Below, piece after piece: positions 1 through 6,609 of a stretch of 10,263 nucleotides of DNA (the stretch's first letter is position 1; the number at the start of each line of letters is the position of its first letter). Made by a program: the position numbers and the translations under genes. This DNA comes from CAJBLF01 sp964560855 (GTDB lineage Bacteria > Patescibacteriota > Gracilibacteria > Absconditabacterales > Absconditicoccaceae), in the NCBI GenBank assembly GCA_964560855.1, contig CAZLLU010000029.1, forward strand, positions 1-10,263, given 5' to 3'. Below the pieces are notes generated by a model that saw only the letters and a program-made list of their open reading frames with translations, was not told where the DNA came from and did not search any database.

Positions 1-14
1 TTTATCACCCATAT

Positions 15-1094
15 ATGATGAAAGATTTTATGATACTGGCTATCAATCCCGGTTCTACTTCCACCAAGATCGCCGTATACCAAAACACGGAAGAACGCTT
101 TATCAAAAATATCAAACATCCTGCAGAAGAGATTGCAAAGTATCACCATGTCGCTGACCAGTTCGCATTCCGCAAGGAGTTGATTCTCCAAGAGCTGCAA
201 GCAGCGAATATAGCTATAGAAACCCTAGATGCGATCGTGGGAAGAGGAGGAATTTTGAAACCGATACCGTCTGGAGTATATGAAGTCAATGACGCTATGG
301 TCCACGATCTCCAGGATGCACCGCTCAAAGAACATGCCAGCAATCTCGGAGCGTTGATTGCAAGAGATATGGCAAAGGCTATTCCGGGCGCTAAAGCATT
401 TATCGCTGATCCCGTCGTTGTCGACGAACTTACGGATGTTGCCAGGATGTCGTGACATCCTTTGTTCAAACGCGAATCTATTTTCCATGCATTGAACCAA
501 AAAGCTATCGCTCGTCAGCACGCTGCAAGCGTAGGCAAGAAATACGAGGATATGAATCTGATTGTGGTCCATATGGGTGGATGAGTCTCTATCGGTGCGC
601 ATCATCACGGAAAAGTCGTCGATGTAAATAATGCGATAGATGGAGAAGGACCATTCTCTCCTGAGAGAAGCGGAGCGTTGCCTGCAGGAGATCTCGTAAG
701 ATTATGTTTCAGCGGTAAATATACGGAAGAAGAGATGATAAATATGATCGTCGGGAAAGGTGGCATGGTAGGATTTTTGGGAACGAATAATGCGTATGAT
801 GCCGAGATGAAAGCCTTGGCCGGAGATACGGATGCCAAGAAAGTCTTTGAAGCGTTCGTCTATCAAGTAGCGAAGTATATCGGCGCTATGGCGACGGTTT
901 TGAAGTGCGAAGTCGACGCGATCCTGTTGACTGGCGGTATGGCAAAAAGCACACGGTTGACAGATCAGATAGCGGATCGCGTACAGAGACTCGCGCCGGT
1001 AACTGTGTATCCTGGTGAAGATGAGATGCGTGCGTTGGCCATAAATGGCCTTATGGCGCTCAAAGGCGAGATGGAGATCCTCGAGTACAAATAG
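15..1094 (+). CDS. buk: Butyrate kinase (acetate/butyrate kinase family), UGA-containing
   Basis: This is a 359-residue cytoplasmic kinase that interconverts butyryl-phosphate + ADP and butyrate + ATP; family members also use other short or branched-chain acids. The length fits the family (about 355-360). The N-terminus has the phosphate-binding LAINPGSTSTK motif, followed by VGRGG, DPVVVDEL, the DGEGPFSPERSG segment, LPAGDLVRLCFSGKY and a C-terminal LTGGMAKS nucleotide-site motif. Two in-frame UGA codons, at 453-455 and 582-584, fall on conserved glycines (MS-G-HPLF and MGG-G-VSIG, residues 147 and 190), so they are read as glycine. The gene ends in TAG. ATG occurs at both 15 and 18, and nothing decides between them; there is no Shine-Dalgarno motif in the 14 bases upstream. 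No phosphotransbutyrylase is visible, but the upstream neighbour is outside the window. Family assignment is firm; the in vivo substrate is inferred. Confidence 0.95.
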
Positions 1095-1116
1095 ACCGAT
1101 CTACTTGTATTTTTTT
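1086..1116 (+). terminator. Intrinsic terminator overlapping the buk stop codon
   Basis: TACAA-A-TAG (1086-1094) pairs with CTA-C-TTGTA (1101-1109) around the six-base loop ACCGAT, with one A/C mismatch. A run of seven T follows directly (1110-1116). The left arm contains the last codons and the TAG stop of buk, so the hairpin can only form once the ribosome has cleared the end of the gene. It would separate buk from the downstream genes. Confidence 0.65.
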
Positions 1117-1178
1117 GTCAAAACCGTACCTTGAAGCTGATTTCTCAAAAAAGCGATTTTATCTTTTTGCGGATCACC

Positions 1179-1307
1179 ATGCGCGAAGACTACAAAGAAT
1201 ATCTTCCCCAAAGGGATCCTATTATCAGAGAGACTGTCCAAGAGCAGGACGATCTTCACGACGATGCTTTGGATTCTTCTGAAGAGGAAGAACCGCTGGA
1301 AAAATAA
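1179..1307 (+). CDS. Possible small acidic protein (42 residues), unknown
   Basis: An ATG at 1179 opens a 42-codon frame ending in TAA at 1305-1307. The predicted peptide is strongly acidic in its second half (QEQDDLHDD, then DSSEEEEPLEK) with a mixed N-terminal part (MREDYKEYLPQRDPIIRE). It has no membrane segment, no cysteine and no recognisable domain. The frame is open upstream as far as the buk stop, so an earlier TTG start (1131) is possible. No ribosome binding site is visible, but this is true of the clear genes here too. It lies after the buk terminator and immediately before the AT-rich repeat block. It may be a real small protein or a chance frame; composition favours a coding signal only weakly. 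Confidence 0.35.
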   Translation: MREDYKEYLPQRDPIIRETVQEQDDLHDDALDSSEEEEPLEK

Positions 1308-1310
1308 CCA

Positions 1311-1407
1311 TTTCTAAAATTTGGAATTTTAAATTTTGAATTTAGAAACATCAATTACTTCAAAAGGGTTTTAAAATTTCAAATTGTAAATTTTAAATTG
1401 TAAATTC
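1311..1407 (+). repeat. AT-rich repeat block resembling the S23-gene flanks without the gene
   Basis: Two AT-only-like segments frame a short non-repetitive spacer. The left part (1312-1347) starts TTCTAAA and ends TTTAGAA, an imperfect palindrome. The right part (1369-1407) holds two copies of the heptamer GTAAATT. Positions 1326-1344 match the minus strand beside the S23 gene (starting at 8703) at 18 of 19 bases, and 1369-1392 match the minus strand 8282-8259 at 23 of 24 bases. Order and orientation are the same as around the S23 gene, but only about 24 bp separate the halves here. Together with 1095-1178 this makes up the non-coding stretch between buk and the next long gene. The block also forms the immediate upstream region of the gene starting at 1414. 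Confidence 0.6.
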
Positions 1408-1413
1408 TCTATT

Positions 1414-2457
1414 TTGTTTTACATCCGATACGAGCATCTCTCAGAATCGCATCCTAGCTTCCGCGTCTACAAGCTCCGCGAAGGGGAACAGATTTTGCAA
1501 TATGTCTTGCACGAGAATATCGTAAAGGTTGCTGACGAATCACGGGAATATCCCAAATATACGCATTATTTCATGCTAGACGAAAGTAGGTTCAGCTTTT
1601 TCAGATTCGATATTTTCGAAAAGTTCGAGAAAAAGTTTACGTTCCAGAATTTGAAAGATATCATAGAGGACAGGTGCCAATCGACAAAAAAACATAATGA
1701 CGTCGATGGAGAAAGGATTATGGTCTATATCGACAATATCTATGTCAACGGCGAAGAAAAGAAATACGTTATCGGAGAATCCGGGGAGATTTTCTTTAGA
1801 TTGTATATCGTCTATCTCAATAAGAAAACGATGAATACCATCAATTCTGTCTATGGTAATTTTTTAGAAGAGAAGAATATCAATATTCTCCCGCAGTCGT
1901 TCCATACGCTCCTCTTCCTCAGAAACAACCTCAAAAAAGATAATTTTGTCTTATTATATATCACAGAAAATTCGTGCAAAGCGATCAAGATCCAGAACGG
2001 ATTCTATCATGCTATGGATACTTTGAATCTGGGAATGGCTGCGCTCAAGCAGATGTACAAGGACAACGGTATCGTCCAATATCGGTACAAGACCTATGAT
2101 TTTATCGAACAGAATCCGCTCGCTAGAGACCTCGTCAAGGAGACGCTGCAGTTCTATTCTCAACTGTTTTGTAAACGATTTCATGAAAAAGGATTAACCT
2201 GAACGGACGTCATCGTTATTTCCCCTATCACGAAAAACGTCCACTTCATCGAGACTTTCAACGAAGAGTATAAAAAAATGACGAACAACTATGTCGTGCC
2301 GTTTCATCATTCGGAGAAATTAAATACCTTCGGCAAAGTCCGAGAACCGGACGATATGGATGCTATCATCCTCATGAACCGCGATAAAAAGCTGAGAAAC
2401 GCATTGCTAGGAGCAGACAATGAAGAACAAGAAAAAAACGAAGAAATAGAATTATAA
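1414..2457 (+). CDS. Unrecognised 347-residue protein, weak FtsA/PilM-like pattern, one UGA
   Basis: The frame begins with TTG at 1414; the first in-frame ATG is some 50 codons later and would remove a well-formed N-terminus, and a stop lies upstream at 1387-1389. One in-frame UGA (2200-2202, residue 263, GLT-G-TDV) is read as glycine, and translation continues to TAA at 2455-2457. There is no signal peptide or membrane helix. The middle (residues about 125-215) has alternating hydrophobic strands: FRLYIVYLNKKTMNTI, then a LEEKNINILPQSF segment, FVLLYITENSCKAIKIQNG, and a LNLGMAALK helix. This spacing resembles the second half of actin-like FtsA/PilM/type IV pilus ATPases, but the diagnostic nucleotide motifs are not obvious. 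The C-terminus is acidic and probably disordered (NEEQEKNEEIEL). I do not assign a function. It is followed closely by a terminator. Confidence 0.8.
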
Positions 2458-2463
2458 ACATAA

Positions 2464-2493
2464 AAGCCCGGTATCGCTACCGAGCCTTTTTTT
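2464..2493 (+). terminator. Intrinsic terminator between convergent genes
   Basis: GCCCGGTA and TACCGAGC form an eight-base stem with one C/A mismatch around the tetraloop TCGC, followed by seven T on the plus strand. On the minus strand the same hairpin is followed by TTTT, so it may also stop transcription of the converging acetyltransferase gene that ends at 2518. Confidence 0.85.
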
Positions 2494-2517
2494 ATTCGTA
2501 TTGCATGACAATAAAAT

Positions 2518-3069
2518 CTATTTCTTGGGTATCCTGTATTCTACACAATGAATTTTTCTTCCTACATCTAACGTTTCCTTTTCTGTCACTATTTCATTTC
2601 CACATTCATCTTTTTGTACTATTCCTCATAGTGATTCAGCTATTTTTCTACTTGGGATATTGTTCTTATCTACAGGATAAAACAAATAATCAAAATCAAG
2701 ATTTTTTTGTGCTCGATCAGCCAATCCAGCGACAGCCTCTCTTCCTATTTTTTTTCCAAATGCAGATTTTTTTATTCGAATACCTGGTTCTGGCGCTCTA
2801 GAATTTTTTATATGTATACCTCAACATCACAAGAATTCCTTAGTTGTTTTGTCTAAAATAACTATCTGTAATTCCTTTCATTGTCACATGTTTTGTGTTG
2901 CATTGTTGATGAATGTTTCTGTTTCAGAAATATTATCTGTGGATTTTGGAAACATATACGTTGTGATTTCAGGAGTAAATTCCTTGAATATTTCCTCCAC
3001 ATATTGCATGGTAATAGGGACTAGCAACAAACGCTCAGTCTCTATGGTTACGGTTGCTAAGTTTTCCAT
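2518..3069 (-). CDS. GNAT-family N-acetyltransferase A (RimJ/RimL-like), five UGA codons
   Basis: This is a 183-residue acetyl-CoA-dependent N-acetyltransferase of the RimJ/RimL-like GNAT type. Features in order are: the N-terminal TERLLLVPIT strand and YVEEIFKE helix, the FLGCGGI strand (80-85), the EPGIRIKKSAFGKKIGREA segment (95-112) that normally holds the acetyl-CoA pyrophosphate loop, and the NNIPSRKIAESLGG helix (136-149), a hallmark of the group. In-frame UGA codons at 2884-2886, 2878-2880, 2827-2829, 2821-2823 and 2626-2628 encode glycines 62, 64, 81, 83 and 148; without them only a 61-residue fragment would be seen. The gene ends in TAG. It follows its paralogue B by 23 bp, so the two are probably co-transcribed. 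The substrate (ribosomal protein N-terminus, drug or metabolite) cannot be told. No Shine-Dalgarno motif precedes the ATG. Confidence 0.9.
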
Positions 3070-3092
3070 GATAATATAGTAATAAAGTAAAA

Positions 3093-3647
3093 CTATTTCT
3101 TGTAGATTCTATATTGTACTGCAGAGAAACTTGATGACTTATCGAATTTCCAATCAGTAAATATTTTTTCTTTGCCATCTTCGTCAACCTGCAAAACTCC
3201 TCCCAAACGTTCTGCAATTTTTCTGGTCGCTACGTTATCTACATGCGCATCGTAAATAATGTAATCAAAGTCGTTATGATCTTCCAATCGTTTTATGACA
3301 GTCGCTATCATTTCTTTTCCGTATCCTTTTCTCCGAGCGGATTGTTTCAACCGTAATCCTACTTCTGGAGTACGAGTGTTCAAATCCATTATACCGGCTG
3401 TTCAGATAAAATCACCTGTTTTATCTGTTACGATAAAATTGATATTTTCTCCTTTTTCATAGGTCTCTTTGCTCTTGATAATCCGATCCTTTTCTTGTTG
3501 GATATCGGTAGGCGTAGATACTCTCAAGTATTTAGTCACTTCGTCAGTGAGTTCTTTGAAGATCTCTTCGACATATTTCATACTCAATAATTCTCGATTG
3601 AGTTTCTCTGTACTAAAACGTATGTCATTGGTTGCTATATTTTCCAT
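3093..3647 (-). CDS. GNAT-family N-acetyltransferase B (RimJ/RimL-like), paralogue of A
   Basis: This 184-residue GNAT acetyltransferase shares the N-terminal MEN(I/L)AT, the KYVEEIFKEL helix, the F-I-G..GI strand, PEVGLRLK, and the DNVATRKIAERLGG helix with its downstream neighbour A. The acetyl-CoA loop is clearer here: R105-R-K-G108-Y-G110 fits the R/Q-x-x-G-x-G/A consensus. A single UGA at 3402-3404 encodes Gly82, the same structural glycine that is UGA-encoded (Gly81) in A. Read with the standard code the gene would appear as two separate fragments. It ends in TAG and lies 23 bp before A. The pair looks like an old tandem duplication that has since diverged considerably. Substrate unknown. 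Confidence 0.92.
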
Positions 3648-3677
3648 TGCTATAAACTAATATATAAAATGACGTTT

Positions 3678-3720
3678 CTCCTTTACCCAAAGGAGGTCCC
3701 CGAAGGGGGGAGGATTTTTT
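3678..3720 (+). other. Hairpin cluster in the ABC-GNAT gap, with a plus-strand T run
   Basis: CTCCTTT-ACCC-AAAGGAG (3678-3695) is a perfect seven-base stem. It is followed by CCCC-GAA-GGGG (3698-3708 region), a few purines, and TTTTTT at 3715-3720. In the plus direction this looks like a terminator, yet no plus-strand gene precedes it. On the minus strand the segment reads ACCTCCTTT, identical to the anti-Shine-Dalgarno core of bacterial 16S rRNA, paired to its own complement. It lies in the 128-bp gap between the ABC exporter stop and acetyltransferase B. Confidence 0.45.
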
Positions 3721-3741
3721 AGTCTCCCACCACTTGCGGTT

Positions 3742-3763
3742 TCCTCTCTTCAATTAAAGAGGA
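3742..3763 (-). other. Short perfect hairpin downstream of the ABC exporter
   Basis: TCCTCT (3742-3747) and AGAGGA (3758-3763) form a six-base perfect inverted repeat with a ten-base loop, starting 13 bp past the exporter stop codon. There is no T run behind it in the minus direction, so it is a weak candidate for termination or 3'-end protection. Confidence 0.35.
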
Positions 3764-3775
3764 TATATCTTTTTG

Positions 3776-5575
3776 TTATTCATTCTCTTCCGGTATAAAT
3801 CCTCCTGATTGGATATCTCGGAGTTTTTTGTAGGTTCCACCTTCTTTTGCGAGCAATTCGCTGTGGCTTCACTTCTCGATAATCTGTCACTTATCCATGA
3901 CAATAATCCTGTCCATCTTCATAATAGTGGATAATCTATGCGCGATGACGATAGCCGTCTTGTTTTTCATAACCTCGTCCATCGCTTCCTGGATCAGATG
4001 TTCGGATTCAGAATCTAATGATGAGGTCGCTTCGTCCAATACAAGAATTCTCTTGTCTTCCAGAATTGCTCTCGCAATAGCTACTCTCTGCCTTTCTCCG
4101 CCGGAAAGCTTGATTCCGCGTTCACCGACTAAAGTATCGTAGCCATCTTTCATTTTGCCGATGAAGTCGTGACAGCGCGCCATTTTGGCAGCGGCGACAA
4201 TCTCTTCTTCTGTTGCATCGGGATTTCCGTAGGCGATATTTTCTCTGATCGACCTATGGAAGAGTACAGTATCCTGCGGAACCATAGAGATCTGTGACCT
4301 CAAAGAATCCTGTGCTACCTGTGAGATATCCTGTCCATCGACCAAAATTTTTCCTCATTGGATATCAAAAAATCTGAATAATAATTTGACGAGCGTGGTT
4401 TTTCCTGAACCGGATTGACCTACGATCGCGACTTTTTCTCCGGGCTTGATCCTGAAATCGAGACCATTGAAGATATGCTTTCCATCGATATATTGGAATT
4501 GGACATTATCAAATTCGACTTTACCGGCAGAGACATCCAAGAGCTCATCTGAATGATCTACTATTTCATGTGGTTCATCGAGAATCTCCAGCATTTCTGC
4601 TGATTCACCGATTGCTCTATTGAGCTGTTTGAGGACATTCCTGATATTGAAGAGCTGGTCGAAAACTTTGAAGATATACACTTGGATAAGGATGATGGTA
4701 CCTGCGGAGATGATACCTTTGCCTCGAGATTGAATAGCAAAATATATCGCTCCTATCTCAAACACAAAGATCAATACTGTACTTGCAAAGAACATCCACT
4801 CTGCTCTCATCCATTTCACTCTTATAAGACGCTCCCATTCTTTGATGACGCCATCGAACCTTTTGATCTCTCTAGGCACAGAAGCGAACGTAAGGATATT
4901 GAAATTATTGGTTATCGTGTCTGCGAGTTCTCCTGTTGTCTTGGAGTCCTGCTGGTTGGACATGATCTCGTATTTGGTATTCCGTCTGAAGAAAAAATAT
5001 TGGAATATGCTGTAAAATACTATGAATACGATGAAAATCAGTCCTATGGTAAGATCTTTTCTTGCTACTACGATGATGATAAATGGAAGGAATATAAGCA
5101 TCCTCAAAATATTGAAGATGAAATTGTCCACCATATTTTCATAGGAATACGCCAATTTGTTTATTTTTTTGACGAGCGATCCCGAAAAATTATTGGTAAA
5201 GAATCTGAATGAATGCCTATGAAGATAAGCAAAACATTGCTGGAATATCCTACGCATCACCTTTGGTTCTAGACTCACGAGTCCAAATCCCACCATTCTT
5301 CGTCCTCCTATGGAGAATACTTCAACAACCGCCATTGCGCCCAAAATTCCCATAAGTACGGGTACCAAAGCTGCTCTGCTTCCATCACCTACTTGGACGA
5401 TATCGACGATTTTGGTGTAATAGATCGGCAAGATCAAACTTGCTAATGATGCCAAAATCATACCTGCAGTAGCGACAATAAACGGTCGTTTCCTTGCCTT
5501 CGTCATTTTCCGAAAATACGAAATCACTCTTTTTGCTCCGATAGTTTTGTTCTTCTTGTTGTGATCGTCTCACAT
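3776..5575 (-). CDS. ABC exporter half-transporter (MsbA/type IV exporter fold)
   Basis: A 599-residue fusion of a six-helix transmembrane domain and an ATPase domain, the usual size for homodimeric exporters. Hydrophobic segments occupy roughly residues 35-330. The ATPase part has Walker A GQSGSGKTT (about 386-394), Q-loop MVPQDT (Q434), the signature LSGGERQR (about 490), Walker B ILVLDEA (about 510) and H-loop IAHRLST (H545). UGA codons at 4355-4357, 3887-3889 and 3869-3871 encode glycines; the last two restore the normal GQIIEKGSHSELL tail after the standard-code stop. I place the start at ATG 5573-5575 because its second codon is UGA, read as glycine, giving a basic MGDDHNKKNK leader and GAKRV before the first helix. 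The alternative is GTG at 5527 (583 residues). It ends in TAA. The transported substrate is unknown; lipid, peptide or drug export are all possible. Confidence 0.93.
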
Positions 5576-5859
5576 GGTACTGGGGTGAAATAATAAAATA
5601 GCGTTTGTAGCTATATAATAAAAAGCTACGGATTTTCTCTGTTCCGTAGTTTGATATCATCTTTATATTTACTATGGTGTCATGGTAAAATATATCTCCG
5701 GTTGGTATCAAGCCACGGTATCTGGTTCAAATGAAATCATCACATACAAACATGCTGTTTTCATTGGCTGCGGAGAAAAACAAAATAAAACGCTTTCAGA
5801 TATATGTACGAAGAAATAGATATTTTGTGACAAAAAAGTGGTATAGGTTTCCGGCACTG
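5576..5859 (-). promoter_or_regulatory. 284-bp leader of the ABC gene with two mutually exclusive hairpins
   Basis: No gene is supported here. On the minus strand, CTACGGA (5649-5643) pairs perfectly with TCCGTAG (5632-5626). Then GTAGCT (5629-5624) pairs perfectly with AGCTAC (5612-5607). The two stems share GTAG at 5629-5626 and cannot form together. The second is followed by AT-rich sequence with short T runs (TATTTTATTATTT) before the ATG at 5575. This is the geometry of an attenuator, but no ligand-binding fold or leader peptide is recognised. The upstream part, near 5837-5832, has a T6 run after the deacetylase stop. Confidence 0.35.
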
Positions 5860-6552
5860 TTAATTCCTTTTTTTGTTATCCAATGTCCTAACTATTTTTT
5901 CTATCGTCTGCGGTGTCCATGATCTTTCATGGAGCAATATCGTATCACCTTGTTTCATCCTTGCAATATGTTCATCTTTTGGAGCGCCTGCAAAATCCCT
6001 AAGGTCGACATCCTGACGTCGAAACATAGGAGTCTCATACCCTAGCGAATCGAGGAAATCATTGAACTCCTGTTTATAATATTTTGGAGGTTGATTTCCA
6101 TACGGGAATCTGATGTATTTCTTTTCTCGAGGGATGCCCGCCTCTTGATAGACCGATTTTATGAGCGAATCTCATTTGATAATCTCTTCTTTGGCTTGAT
6201 CTAACGTAAGCGTCTGAAAATTGGGATGGGAAAAACTATGATTTCCGATATGATGTCACATCTTGATTACCTCGACCAAGTCTTTTCTCGTAGACTCCTT
6301 GATCCCTCTGGTCACGACATAAAAAATTCATTGATACTGGAGCGAATCCAGGGTTTTGGCTATTTCTATCATATATTTACTTGGACCATCATCGACCGTA
6401 AACAATACATCGGTTCTCGCCTGCTTCATAATCATTTCCTGCCTAGGCGTATCTTTTTCTCTATAGGTATTGTTTGTACCTGTATTGCTAGTAAACTGAG
6501 GAGTACCTAGCAACGCTGCGGTAAACATTGTTCCCGCCAAGAGTTTATTCAT
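5860..6552 (-). CDS. Secreted polysaccharide deacetylase (NodB domain, CE4 family)
   Basis: A 230-residue metal-dependent deacetylase, expected to remove acetyl groups from N-acetylglucosamine-containing polymers such as peptidoglycan or chitin-like glycans. The N-terminus (MNKLLAGTMFTAALLGTPQF) is a short signal peptide or membrane anchor. NodB motifs are present in order: TVDDGP (52-57, catalytic base Asp and metal Asp), H105-S-F-S-H109 metal ligands, RFPYGN (148-153), a DVD segment (181-183) and LLHE (206-209). The last motif is usually LLHD, and the first is usually TFDDGP. UGA codons at 6328-6330, 6256-6258 and 6172-6174 encode glycines 75, 99 and 127, the second in the common M-G-H-x-I-G-N-H context. 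It ends in TAA. It lies 57 bp downstream of gpmI on the same strand and probably acts on the cell's own or a host envelope. Confidence 0.93.
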
Positions 6553-6609
6553 GACAACAAAAAATAGATAAAAGCTATCGTATTTTTTGTTTATGTTTTG
6601 TTGGATATA

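Noticed and set aside
453..584. UGA interruptions as pseudogenisation, sequencing error or frameshift
   Set aside because: Reading frames continue without shift on both sides in eight genes, the interrupted residue matches a conserved glycine, and ordinary UAA/UAG stops end each gene at family-typical length.
4682..5212. Long plus-strand open frame of 176 codons opposite the ABC exporter
   Set aside because: It is an antisense shadow of a confidently identified transmembrane domain, has no domain of its own, and its composition follows from the complementary codons.
5650..5760. Promoter of the ABC exporter (TTGATA or TTGAAC as -35)
   Set aside because: No -10 hexamer at proper spacing is close enough to consensus to choose one.
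5832..5858. Terminator after the polysaccharide deacetylase (AGTG...CACT then T6)
   Set aside because: Only a four-base outer stem with an asymmetric interior can be drawn; the T run is suggestive but the hairpin is too weak to list.
6567..6590. GATA...TATC hairpin with flanking T runs between gpmI and the deacetylase
   Set aside because: A four-base A/T stem is not convincing as a terminator in such AT-rich sequence.
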